Source: Phoma sp. XZ068
Lineage: Eukaryota; Ascomycota; Dothideomycetes; Pleosporales; Didymellaceae
Length of the DNA stretch: 64,000 nucleotides
Assembly (NCBI GenBank): GCA_004835665.1
Contig: RBKR01000010.1
Coordinates: 620,001-684,000 of the forward strand
Direction of reading: 5' to 3'
Each line of letters opens with the position of its first letter. The first letter of the stretch is position 1. This document shows positions 21,663-31,954 of the stretch, piece after piece. A model generated the notes under the pieces. It ran no database searches. It saw only the letters and a program-made list of their open reading frames with translations, and had not been told where the DNA came from. The translations under genes were made by a program, and so were the position numbers.

Positions 21663-23056
21663 TCATCTTTTGGTTCTGTGTTTGGAAGATGCAATCTCCT
21701 TTGCGTACTTACTGTATTGACTCTTGACCAGCTGCCCAACCCTCCCAACGACACGAAGCAAGTCGCCTGTTGAGGTCATGAGATAGTATTTTAAGACCTT
21801 GTGCATTCTTTCAACAGGCGAACTTGTGATTGCGTTATAGTGTCGGTGATGAGAGGTCCACGCATCTGCCCACTCCGTGCGTGTTAGGTATTGGTTTTCT
21901 TGCAGGTACCTGCAAAGCTCCGGCTGGTGACTGTAGTCTTTGAGCAAATCATTCCATTTGAATTGGAAAAGAGCTGCTTCAAAGCGCTCTTAACGTTTAG
22001 GGCCAGCGTACCTGAGTCCAACGTTTCATGAATGAAGCCCTTTGATCAGCGATCCTTTGCTTCTCCTCTTTCGTCACGCCATCGGCGTCTCTCCAGATCT
22101 GTTGCGCTTTTGTCTGAACGTTCTTGTTAACGTGCCATACACATAAGAGTTGCGGAACTCCTGGGAGCAGCGAGCGCGCTGACATCTTCAATGCTTCTTC
22201 CTGATCGCTGATGAACACACGTGGTTGTTTCACGCCAGTCTTGCGGAGGAAATTCGCGATCGCCCAATGGTAATCTGCATGCGTCTCGTTGCTGAGAAAG
22301 CAGAAGCCCGCAGAGAAGAACGTCTGCAGATTAGTGCAGCCGAGTATGTGCAGCAGAGGGAGTTTGTACTTGTTGGTTCGATATGTGCAGTCCATCAGCA
22401 AGACGTCGGGGTTTGCCAGCAGAAGCTCGACCTGCTTCTGATGGGCGAAGAAGAGGTTCTGGATGCGATTGTTGTCGTCCTTCTTAACGGCGAAGATCCA
22501 GTCTGCCGTGGATAGATCGTCTAGCAATGCCTCCATCGGACTCCTTCCATCCAAATGTCTCTCTCTGATCTTCTTTCTCTCGCCCCGAATGTCGGTGGCC
22601 GTGACCCAGGGTGTCATGATCTTCACTTTGGAGGGCAGCCAGTATCTGCATGGGCCGCACGCCAGCATGGGTCATTGATTCTATCACTTCCTTCTGTGCT
22701 GGTGTACGCCTGCGATAGACATTGTGCGCACTCGAGTTGATTGACCGGGGATGGTTGTGGTCCTTGTCCTGTACTTCTAGCTTCCATTGATTGCTGTGCT
22801 TTGTCCTGAAGACAACAAGCTTGAAAGGACACCCAGTGGAGCGTGTGCTTGTGCTTAGAACCTTTGCACTTGACTGGTAGTTGTGTCTGAAACGATCGCA
22901 GCGATAGTAATAGCGTGTCTTGACAGTCGAATTGTGAGGCCAACTTCGCTTGAGGACGAAGCCGTAGCCATGCTGCTTGCCATGGGTCTTGAGTGCGATA
23001 TACGCTTCTTCATATGAGCTGTAAAGCAGATCTGGAGGGGGGCCTATATCTTCCAT
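21663..23056 (-). pseudogene. Mutator-like (Hop-type MULE) transposase, copy C, 3'-truncated
   Basis: ATG at 23056 (MEDIGPPPDLLYSSYEEAY). The FAR1-like region (CDRFRHNYQSS, STGCPFKLVVF) is clearly diverged from A and B. The catalytic core (LLMDCTYRTN, VFISDQEEALKMS, SPVERMHKVLK) is present. The same extra G as in copy B shifts frame at about 22605. An intron-like gap separates RWTQ from the LLKDYSHQPEL exon. The gene breaks off at about 21663 inside KEIASSKHRT, so the zinc motif and tail are lost. A 261-bp tract (22415-22674) is almost identical to copy B although its flanks are not. Confidence 0.8.
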
Positions 23057-23200
23057 TCTAGGATGCAAAGAGATTGATAAACCACACCTAAATCTTCTTT
23101 GTGCTCGGTCTATTGTGGAGACGCGCTGGTGTCGCGACGATTTTGTGCTGGTGAAATACATGCTAAGCCATGTTGAGCGATTAATTTCCGCTAGTAAAGA

Positions 23201-23251
23201 TTTGGCTAGCGTTGGGGACAAATCTCATCTTGGGGACAAATCTCAGCAGCC
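23201..23251 (+). repeat. Terminal inverted repeat of MULE copy C
   Basis: ttggctagcg, then two ggggacaaatctca units and gcagcc. It is the inverted counterpart of the copy A end at 10201-10275, confirming a subfamily end built of repeated units. Confidence 0.65.
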
Positions 23252-23868
23252 TGCCGTGAATATTGTGGAGGTGAGCTTTTTAGCATCACATGAGATATTG
23301 TGCCGAAGTAGCTTACATCTAGCCACAACCAGCATTCATCCTACGCTGCTCGTTACTTTGAGACGCTTTGTTTCCTCAGCATCATCAGCTGCTTGGCAAT
23401 ACTGCATCAGCGGTAAGCGCTTTGGGTCAGCGGTACCTGTAAGCGGTACCCCGTTGCGCCGGGTCATCGCTTCGGATGCGCAACCAATCTAAACGCTACT
23501 GCAGTCATCACTTTCAAGTCCCCAGTCCGTGCGCATCAGTGATCGGCTCCATGGAGAGCTGACCTGCGCGCCGACACATCATCTCTGTAGAGCGGAATAC
23601 GTACATTGGCTAGAGCAAGCATAAGAACAATCATTCGAATAAGCATATTCCACCCTGGTGGAAAATCAGGGTAATGGATATCCACGCACGGCTATACGAT
23701 GATGCGTTGGCGCACAAGTCAGCAACTGTGCAGCAGATCCGTTGCGCACAGACGGGGGACCACGTTGTGTTCCTAATCGTCACGCAAAGTGAGGACGCCT
23801 CAGAACCTTCCTTTGATGCTAGGAAGTCATCATCAGCCCTATGCGCGCTGCGGGACGCAACTTCATCC
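23252..23868. other. Spacer between MULE C and the OrsD-like relic
   Basis: Contains imperfect direct repeats of gcggtacc at about 23430-23450. No gene recognised. Confidence 0.35.
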
Positions 23869-24215
23869 AGGGTCGCCATGTCGACATATCAGGGCTCGAC
23901 TCTCGCCATCCACATATAGATCGCAGTGGGCCAGAAGGGTTGGTGTGGAGTCACGATTCATGATGACGGGGATTGCAACACGACAAGCAAGCAAGAGGGA
24001 CGAGACTTGGAACAATGGAACAACAGGAAGTGAGCTGCAAAAGGAGGAGCGATGTGATAGGATATAAAGGGTGTTCGTCGCCCGTATCGGCAGTGTGACG
24101 AACGCGTGCACGGGCATTTTTCGGACATTTAACAAAGGATATCAAGGGCACCGACGGAGATTTGGAAGTTTGAACAAAGTTCTGGGGACCACTAGCCCAG
24201 TAGTAGGAGTCGAGT
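23869..24215 (-). pseudogene. Second OrsD-like relic (leader plus first codons)
   Basis: From the minus-strand ATG at 23961 the frame reads TLLAHCDLYVDGESRALICR and then stops. About 250 bp upstream of that ATG also resembles the leader of the relic at 2480-2705 (for example ctactactgggct and agaactttgttcaaacttcc). Similarity extending into the non-coding leader shows that the two copies arose by duplication of a DNA segment. The copy is truncated after about 32 codons and ends 15 bp from the RTC3 stop codon. Confidence 0.6.
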
Positions 24216-24230
24216 TGTAAGTCGAATCGC

Positions 24231-24719
24231 TTAGTGAGCAACCATAGAGCCCTTGGAGTCGTTGGTATTACCCTGGCGCTCGGAGTTCTGTGGCAGTGTT
24301 AGTGTTTGCTCGATTCTTCGTGATTGTCAATAGCGATAGACAGGTCCCTGTGTGATAGTCTCATGACATGACGTACCTGTGTTGACTGAACGTCACCCTT
24401 CTGGAGAATCTGCTTAATGACCTCGTCCTCATTTGAGGTGCCGAACTCGTTCTCGAGTGTGCCCTTGCTTGCTGTGTTCAAGATACCCTGGGTGCTGTGG
24501 CTGGTATTTATGTCAGAGACGCCCGTGTCTGGATGCTTAGCTGAAGCAGACTTACTTGTCGGTAACCAAGATCTTGAAACCGCTGACGACCTGTGCGAGG
24601 GGAATGCTGGGGTCCTTCTGCCAGTTCTGAACAGCCTCAGAGTTGTCAACGAAGACAATGAAGTCCTCGGCCTTGCCCTTGTAGTGGACCTTGGTCTGAG
24701 TGGCGTCACCGCGAGTCAT
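24231..24719 (-). CDS. RTC3: RTC3-like SBDS-domain protein
   Basis: Three exons on the minus strand, 24719-24556, 24500-24377 and 24287-24231, give 114 residues. All splice sites are GT-AG, with branch sites CTGAC and CTAAC. The protein matches the small fungal Rtc3 family, which consists of one N-terminal SBDS (Sdo1-like) domain: TQTKVHYKGKAEDFIVFVD, VVSGFKILVTD, GTLENEFGTSNEDEVIKQIL. The C-terminal ~20 residues are polar and probably disordered. SBDS domains bind RNA; yeast Rtc3 is implicated in RNA metabolism and stress and was named from a telomere-capping screen. No lesion is visible and the length is normal, so this is probably an active host gene. Confidence 0.88.
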
Positions 24720-24739
24720 ATGTTTATGTGTGCGGGTTG

Positions 24740-25729
24740 AGGTTTGGAGAGAGTGTTTTGAGTGTTTGCTGAAAGTTGTAGTAAGACGTGAGAGCTGAGT
24801 GAATCGTTATGATGGAGGGGTAACGAATGAGCTTCTGGAGGGGTATTTTAGAGCTCAAGAGCTCGGGCCTGGTGACTACGTCATGCTAAGCACGTGCCCT
24901 TCTTGTTGCAAGCAACCCCGTTCTCCCACCTTCTCTTGCAGGATTGCGGAAGGCCACTGGCTGAATCGTGAATCGACCCAATTGCAAGGGCTGTGAGTAG
25001 CCAAGGATGCGACGTTCGCGCTGAGCCGCAACGCGTCCACAATGCGCTGTCTTGTAAAGGCGGCCCAAATGGACATCAATCCCAACCACGCGGCCAGTCT
25101 TCGTTGTGATCGTACTAAGTCGCTCGACAGTCCATCATGTGATCGGTGGGCCACTATAGTTATGATTTAATTGTTGTGGTCTAAATCTATGTCTCAATAC
25201 ACCCCACCATGAATCGTGCTCGCGATGCCGTGACGTCATTTCGTCTCATAATCAAATGTGGCGTTCTGCCAGATTCACGCATATCTGCAGGTTCGAGCCC
25301 CAGTCTTTGCTTCGGCTGACAAAGAGGATGACAGGAATGCTTATTTTGAGTATGACTTTGTCATCAAGCTACAGCAATTTACATGTTTGGTTTCCGGATC
25401 TTGCAAGGCGAAAGATACAACAGCTTCTTTCAGAAAGACACCAGAACGCACAGTACCACATAGATCGGAGATACTATTGAATTCGTCACTATGGCCCGAA
25501 AGTGAGACGAAGGGGAGCGAAGAACCGTGTGCTGACGATTTGCACTTGGTGTTATGTTCAAATGCTCACCCGGGGTGACCAATCCGCATCTCACTCAGTG
25601 GCAACCACGTGATAGAGGTCTCTAGTACGCTAAGCTGGAACTGTGCCTAGAAGAATAATCAGCATCACGTTGGCCAACAAGCTGTGCGGATCAGCTAAAA
25701 CTTGGTATAAGTCAGCACCCTTCTCGCAT
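24740..25729. other. Spacer with RTC3 promoter; no recognised gene
   Basis: The first ~150 bp contain the RTC3 leader. Overlapping plus-strand ORFs at 25256-25578 lack motifs. The bases ggttcgagccc near 25290 resemble a tRNA B-box, but no A-box or cloverleaf fits. Confidence 0.35.
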
Positions 25730-26041
25730 CTAATCAAGCAAGGCAACGCTGACTTTTATTTTTAGTGTGTAAGCATCCCCAGTGGCCTGAGCGCTTATTT
25801 GTTCTCTTTCTGGCAAGTCCTTGGTACGAGTCAGTACATGAAGAACCCTGTCAGAAGTGTCCCTAAATGCTTTGAAATCATGTCCTTCACGTCCAATCCA
25901 GCCAAGGGCCCGACTGTCGAAAGCGCTCTCTCGTCTTCCTCTTGGATCGTTCATACATACCGGGTGCTCACGGTGTACAACATTCAAGACGAGCAGAGCA
26001 AGCGTTGTCATGAACAATACGCATCGCCAGACTGACATCAC
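25730..26041 (-). CDS. Candidate small secreted protein
   Basis: A single 103-codon ORF beginning MMSVWRCVLFMTTLALLVLN, a plausible signal peptide with a clear hydrophobic core. A charged region follows (HREHPVCMNDPRGRRESAF) with only one Cys after the signal, and no known motif. The last residues may be read-through of an intron, because cacactaaaaataaaagtcag resembles a branch site and acceptor. It could be a secreted effector-like protein or a chance ORF. Confidence 0.3.
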   Translation of the reverse strand: MMSVWRCVLFMTTLALLVLNVVHREHPVCMNDPRGRRESAFDSRALGWIGREGHDFKAFRDTSDRVLHVLTRTKDLPEREQISAQATGDAYTLKIKVSVALLD

Positions 26042-26269
26042 CGGTCATTAGCACATCGCATATCAATGCGAGATTATTTCAGTTTCTAGTCGTCAACAGA
26101 GGCGGATGTCGAAATCCCTATCCCAGGGCACTAGAGATACATGCCTAACCGGACTCAACCCTGAATCCAGTTTATAACGTTTTAATTGGCTCGCATGTAT
26201 CTTGGTGGCTCGTGCCACCCTTGCTGAGCTCGCCCCATCGACCCTCGTTCGTTGCAACCAACGTACTTA

Positions 26270-26413
26270 TGTCAGATACAAGGATGGAGAGGCCAGAGGC
26301 CGAGATGGTGCACGGTCTGGTTACACAAAGCTCGCGTAAAAACACACAAGCATAGATTTAGAAAAAGGGAGACAAGAAGTCACCAACACAATACAAGCAT
26401 TAAATCTGACAAT
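26270..26413 (+). repeat. Short LTR (about 144 bp) at the 5' end of the Copia element
   Basis: The segment begins tgtcagat and ends atctgaca, a perfect 8-bp inverted terminus of the TG...CA type. A diverged copy in inverse orientation lies at 56937-57100 with the same termini and the shared core ccagaggccgagatggtgca. The gag ORF starts 33 bp after it. I could not identify the matching 3' LTR after pol. Confidence 0.65.
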
Positions 26414-26445
26414 TAAGAGTCTCACGGCCGTCACCGATTACAGTA

Positions 26446-27690
26446 ATGTCGCTTTCAACTATGCGCGAAACGAGCGCAATCACTCTAGTAGACTACACGT
26501 CATTCACCCTATGGATCCAAGCCCTCGAATCGCGCTGCCTATCCCTCGAAATCTGGGATATCATCGACCCAAGCGGTACGGCGACACCGCAGAAGAAGCC
26601 CACAATACCAATCGCGCCAGAGATTGCAGAATACGAACGAAGGGCAACCCAGAGCAGCAGCTCAGACAGCACACCTCTGCCGCCAACACGTGTATCCGAC
26701 CTTACCTCGAACGGTCTCAAAGCATGGAAAGAAGACGTTGAACTCTACAAGTTCAACCAGGAGGTGTACAAGACAGTAGAGAAAAGCTATAAAGAGGAGC
26801 GAGCGAGTCTAGACAAGGTGGTGGCGCTTATCCACAACACCGTCTCCCCTCATCTCCTCAAGAACTGCTGTACCCCACGACAGTCCATACGCGAATGGAT
26901 AGTCAACCTCAAACAAACAGTTGGCATCGACGCTAAAGAAGAGAAGGCAAGAGCCCGCACAAGGTACCTTGCAGCGCTCAAACCTATGAGAGTACCTGGG
27001 AGCTGGGACACCTGGCTCCTAGAATACGACCACTCAGCAACGGATGCCGAAGTTGAGCGAGTCCCAGAAGCATCAGACCTCGACGCAGTGTTAGATGACT
27101 TTATCACCTCAGTTAGGAAAGTGGCTCCAAGTTGGGCAAACACTTTCCAAGACGGAGGCAGACAAGACAACAAGATGAACAGAAAGGAGATGATGAAACG
27201 CTTCCGAGAGCACATGAGCATCGACCACCCAAAGGGTAAGCCTCATAGGAGCGCCTTTGGAGTAGGAGAGGACTCTGCTTTCGCGGTTGATGGTGAATCC
27301 ATCCCGGGCACGAAGAGGGACGCCTCACACGTTGCAGAAAGCGCGCCATCCGCCCCTGGAGAGGGGAGTCAAGGACACACCCGACAGAAACGTACTCATG
27401 GCCAAAGAGCCCAGTCCAAGCAAGTCGTAAGAGACGGCACAGCGAAAGCTGTTGGAGCGAGATGCCCTGCTTGTGAACAGTTACACCAACTAAAAGACTG
27501 TTATTATGTCTTTGGAGAAAATGCTCCTCAGTGGTGGAGTCCAAATCCAGCCATTGTTAAGTTGGCTAGGTTATTGATGGAAAGCGATGCTGACTTACAA
27601 AATCAGGTTAGAGCATGTAAGCGATCCCGTACGCGAACTCCCGCATTCAAAACATCCCATACTCCTACTCCTGAAGCCTTACAAGAATGA
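26446..27690 (+). CDS. Copia Gag-like protein
   Basis: 414 residues. The N-terminal two thirds is the helical capsid-type region of fungal Copia Gags (WIQALESRCLSLEIWDII, SPHLLKNC, LDDFITSVRKVAPSWANTF). It ends in a zinc knuckle CPACEQLHQLKDC (C-x2-C-x3-H-x4-C, about residues 344-356). Gag packages element RNA into cytoplasmic particles. The ORF is intact and closes with a single TGA in the same frame as the downstream protease. Translation past that TGA would yield the Gag-Pol polyprotein. Confidence 0.8.
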   Translation: MSLSTMRETSAITLVDYTSFTLWIQALESRCLSLEIWDIIDPSGTATPQKKPTIPIAPEIAEYERRATQSSSSDSTPLPPTRVSDLTSNGLKAWKEDVELYKFNQEVYKTVEKSYKEERASLDKVVALIHNTVSPHLLKNCCTPRQSIREWIVNLKQTVGIDAKEEKARARTRYLAALKPMRVPGSWDTWLLEYDHSATDAEVERVPEASDLDAVLDDFITSVRKVAPSWANTFQDGGRQDNKMNRKEMMKRFREHMSIDHPKGKPHRSAFGVGEDSAFAVDGESIPGTKRDASHVAESAPSAPGEGSQGHTRQKRTHGQRAQSKQVVRDGTAKAVGARCPACEQLHQLKDCYYVFGENAPQWWSPNPAIVKLARLLMESDADLQNQVRACKRSRTRTPAFKTSHTPTPEALQE

Positions 27691-27696
27691 CTACAA
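27685..27696 (+). promoter_or_regulatory. Gag/Pol stop codon in a UGA-CUA read-through context
   Basis: gaa tga cta caa: Gag ends in TGA followed directly by CTA, and the frame stays open through the 12 codons to ATG 27727 and into pol. UGA CUA is an established leaky stop context and is used by fungi to make extended peroxisomal isoforms. Here it may set the Gag to Gag-Pol ratio. A simple nonsense mutation is the alternative. Confidence 0.45.
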
Positions 27697-27726
27697 GGCC
27701 GCAAGGTATCAACAATTGATGCCTCA

Positions 27727-30700
27727 ATGGCAACAGTGTCCTTTCAGACGCAGCCCCGGGAATATCCACTGAAGGACTGCTTCATTCTTGACTCAGGTTC
27801 AACCATACACGTCACAAACAACGAGAGCAGGATCATAGATCTGCAACCACCAGTCACCTCTGATTATCTATGGGCGGGCAACTCCCAGATATGGATACAA
27901 GGATATGGAACGGTACGGTTAAACCTTGTTAGTCCTCAAGGACAGACAACGCTTGATCTACACAATGTGGCCCTGTGTCCAGATATACTCTGTAACCTTG
28001 TCTCCTTCCGCCTGCTTCGACAGCAAGGCATCTGGTGGGATACAAAAGACGACCCTACATCACTCAAACGATTGGACAACACAACCATAGCCCGCCTGAG
28101 CGTCTCTCAAGGACAATGGGTGCTAGAGCAACCACCAAACAGAGCCGCCTTTGCTGCTCAACCAGCAACCTCCCGAGTCAAACGTCCTACGCAGAAGGGT
28201 GATGCACTACGCTGGCACAAGCGGATGGGGCATCCTGGGCCAGCCGCGATAGAACACCTTGCTCACCAATCTGAGGGGGTGCGCATTAAAGGCATAACTA
28301 CAGTGCAATGCAATGCTTGCGGGAGAGCCAAAACCAAGAGACAGATCAAGCGGACGCCTCGAATAAACGACGAAGGGCCAGGCGAGCGCCTTGCAGTTGA
28401 TTTCCACTCATATGAAGATGGAAGCACCACCAAGGAGAAGAGTCAGCTGCTAGTCACCGACAGATACTCAGGTTTCCTATGGGACTACTACTTCAAGGAC
28501 AACAGACCGGCAAAGACCATTATCTTCTTTCTGGATATAATGACGCGATTTCTCCACCAACAATATAATATTACGGTCAAGGTAATTGAGTGTGATGGAG
28601 AAATCACAGCAACAAAGCCTGAAGTTGCAAGATGGTGCACTGCGCATGCTATCCGGCTAGAGCCTTCTGCTCCAGATACTCAAGCACAAAATGGAGGAGC
28701 AGAACGCTCAGGGGGTGTAATAAAAGACAAAGCGCGCACCATGCGTCTCGATGCGAACTTACCCTGGGAAATGTGGCCGGAAATTGTCAGAGCTGCAGTA
28801 TACCTACACAACCGAACGCCAAACTACTCTAACAAATGGAGATCACCATACGAAGTCTTCTTTACTAGAGCAGCCCTCCACAATGGGATAGTCACTCCAC
28901 CACGCAAGCCAAACCAAGTACACCTAAAAGCGTACGGTTGCAAGGCATTTGCACTCACTAGCGACACTCTCCGAAACAAATCACGACTCCAGCGCCTTGA
29001 CCCCCGAGCCTGGATAGGATACCTCGTTGGATACCGATCATCTAACATCTACAGAGTATGGGTCCCCTCCATGGCCAAAGTCATAAGCACAAGAGATGTA
29101 GTGTTTGATGAAGATTCCGTTTTCGATGGCAAGAATGAGGATCTGATGGACAACCTCATGCACAGCACTCTCGACGAGATTGCCATGTGGATGAGAAGCG
29201 TTGAACTGCCAGAACCAACTCATGAAGAACCAGAAACTCAGACCTTCTATGAAGACGAGACAGTCTTAGGACCAGAGTCCACTCAAGAAGAGGAAAGCCA
29301 ACCTGGCTACCATCAAGGGAGAAAAATATCTTTTGCGTACCCAACGCCACCATCTACTCCGCCGCCAGTAGCTTTACTCACACAGATGCTTTCAAGCGAT
29401 CCACTTGGGGACTGCCATCACACATCAGGAACGTCACGCACAGTCCCATGGAAAGCTGCATTTATTGCGGGCACTCAAGGAGGTTCAATTGGAACTCATC
29501 AAGGAAGAGTCATCGACAAGGCTCAGATGAGACGACTCCTAGCTCAAGGACTCAAGCCCCATCGAGACCAACTTCCACCTTTACCAACTGCACACTCGAA
29601 ACTAGAAGACCACACACTCTGCGAATGGTTTAAGGAAGCTGAGAAAGAGCACCTAGATAGCCATCACAAGATGAAGTCTTGGACAGAAGTCCCAGCCAAG
29701 AAGATCAGAGCAACAGGGCAGCAGATCCTTGACTGCATGTGGGTATACACATACAAGCTCGACAAGAACCATCACCTTCTGAAGTGCAAGGCAAGGCTGG
29801 TAGTACGAGGTGACCAGCAACGAAACATTACATCACAAGACACCTATGCTGCTACTCTAGCCAGCCGGTCGTTCCGAATGTTGATGGCTATCGCCGCCCA
29901 TCGCGACCTGGAACTCAGACAGTATGATGTGACAAACGCCTTTGTACACGCGTCTATAGACCGAGAAGTGTACATGAGAATGCCCCATGGGCATCAGAAA
30001 CCAGGCACGATACTGCAAGTCAACAAAGCGCTGTACGGCCTGAGGAAGTTGGATCCCAGGTCATGTGATAAGATGATCAAACACTGGTGTGACGCACCAG
30101 TAGGCTATATATACAGCCCTACAGATACAGACAGTCAATAACACTGCTATCACTTGAGGCTTTCAACTCAAGACATCTCCACTACTTTGGTACAAGGAGC
30201 TCACCAAAACCCTTACTGAGCTCGGACTTCACGAAGTCAAGGATGCACCATGTCTGTGGAAGAACGACAAGCTTCTCGTGTTCTTCTACGTTGACGACAT
30301 CGTTGTTCTGTGCCTGCCAGCTCACACGGCAGCACTCGATGACTTTGAGCGAAGACTCCTACGCAAATACGAGATTCGATCGCTCGGAGAGCTCGAAGTG
30401 TTCTGCGGTACAAAGATCCATCGCGATCGCGTCAACGGAGCGATATGGCTATCACAAGCATCGTACATCGATAAGATCGCTCACAAGTACTCCTCTCCAA
30501 AGGCTTTCAGCCGACCTCCTTCGACACCACTTCCACTAGAAGAGCTACTTCCATCCGACGAGCCGAAGAACGATGCGAACACGCACAGATACGCCCAACT
30601 AGTAGGTTCGATCGGATACGTAGCCGGAGCAACACGGCCAGACGTCGCCAAGGCCCATTCGAAACTAGCAGAGTTTCTCATCAATCCTTCACAACGCCAT

Positions 30701-31306
30701 ATCGACGCGGCGTATCAAACGATAGCATACCTGCAGAACACACGAGATCTATCACTGTATTACAACGCCTCCGTCTCCACCGATGTTGCCCACATCTCAG
30801 ACCAGTGCGAAACAGACTTCTACGGAGCCACGGACGCATCGTACGCCGATCACAAGGCTACTCGGAAAAGCTCGCAGGGCTACATCTTCTTCCTTTTCGG
30901 TGGTCCTATTGACTGGAAAGCTACTCTACAGCGATGTGTCCCTAAATCAACCACAGAAGCAGAGCTTATCGCCGCTTCGTCCGCAGGCACTGAGCTCATA
31001 TGGTGGTGGAGAGTGTTCCGTGATATCGGCTTCGATCCAAACAATGAGCAACTACTGTACTGCGATAACCAACAAACAATACGCCTTCTCAAGGCTGCCA
31101 CACCTCGCCTCAAGACGAGCCTTCGGCACGTCGACATTCATCATCACTAGCTGCGTCAAGAATCACAGTCAAATAATATCAACATTTCATACACCCAAAC
31201 TAACTGTCAACCAGCAGACGGTCTTACAAAACTTCTACCTCGACAAAAGCACGAACATTGGGTTTCACTTCTTCACTTCAAACCCTTCCCTAAACTAGAG
31301 CAGTAA
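27727..31306 (+). pseudogene. Copia Pol (protease, integrase, reverse transcriptase, RNase H), interrupted
   Basis: Protease active site DCFILDSGSTIHVTNN; GAG-pre-integrase WHKRMGHPGPAAIEHL; integrase core with LAVDFHSYEDG, ECDGEI and SAPDTQAQNGGAERSGG; RT beginning DCMWVYTYKLDKNHHLLKCK and QYDVTNAFVHA. At LYGLRK (30048) a 127-bp insertion shifts the frame; RT resumes at 30176 with SPLLWYKELTKTL and the active site FFYVDDIVVLC. RNase H follows (YGATDASYADHKATRKSSQG), and a TAG replaces a codon in HVDIHHH*LRQE at 31148-31150. Past it the frame ends at 31306 (PADGLTKLLPRQKHEHWVSL). Inactive as it stands. Confidence 0.85.
30049..30175. repeat. 127-bp insertion in the Copia reverse transcriptase, LTR-like
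   Basis: Removing 30049-30175 restores the RT frame exactly (LYGLRK to SPLLWYKEL). The insert runs from ttggatcccagg to ctcaagaca and holds a tatatatacagcc TATA-like core, so it may be a solo LTR or small LTR-derived element. No target duplication was found. Confidence 0.6.
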
Positions 31307-31954
31307 GCTCAACAAAAGGCATCTAGCTCAGCCCAAAGGCCAAGCACTACCCGACCAAAAAGAACGCGAAGCAAAAAGGACCTCGAAAACTTACAAGCTC
31401 TGGGGACGCCCGACACATAGAGCAGAAGTCCACCAACACTGCGACGGCAGACGATCGCCCACCTGGAACTGCACCATCAGCGGTACTAGCCCGCACCTAA
31501 TGCAGCTCTGCCAGTCACACGGCAGGGGGTGGTCTGCGATCACATCAGCTTCCAACATGCGTTCGAACCTGAAGGGGGTGTGTAAGCCTAGGATCACATC
31601 ACATGACTGCTCTGCAGGCATGACTAATGCGTCCGACTACTTTCGAGCTCAGATCACACTTGTACATACAGACAACAATACACTCATACATGAGACCCAA
31701 TCCTAGTGCCACCCCTTGCTTACAGTAATTCCAAAAATTAATTTCTCGCTGTTTGTCGTGTTTTTTCTCGAGTTCTGTTTCTGGCTCTGGCTCTAAGATA
31801 GCTGACTAATCTCATTATGTCAGCGCCTAGCTCAGCCCAGCCACAGCCATCCTCAACCTCTCGTATCGTCAACATCAACACCAACATGCACCAATTTAAC
31901 ACCAACACCGACACCAATTGCCGCCTATAACTTTTCCCTTCTCTTCACTCGCCC
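31307..31954. other. 3' flank of the Copia element and promoter of the next gene
   Basis: Possible polypurine tract at 31573-31580 and LTR-like sequence to about 31710. The last 150 bp before 31955 contain the CA- and T-rich leader of the DUF7924-like gene. Confidence 0.35.

Larger units (their letters stand above)
26270..31306 (+). mobile_element. Ty1/Copia-type LTR retrotransposon, degenerate
   Basis: Order: short LTR, gag, then pol with protease, integrase, reverse transcriptase and RNase H, which is the Copia order. A purine tract (gaaggggg, about 31573) after pol could be the plus-strand primer site, and sequence beginning tgtgtaagcc may be a 3' LTR of another subfamily. Lesions: a 127-bp insertion in RT and a TAG in RNase H. 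Confidence 0.8.

Noticed and set aside
25280..25310. tRNA-like B-box (ggttcgagccc)
   Set aside because: No A-box at a proper distance and no acceptor-stem pairing could be drawn.
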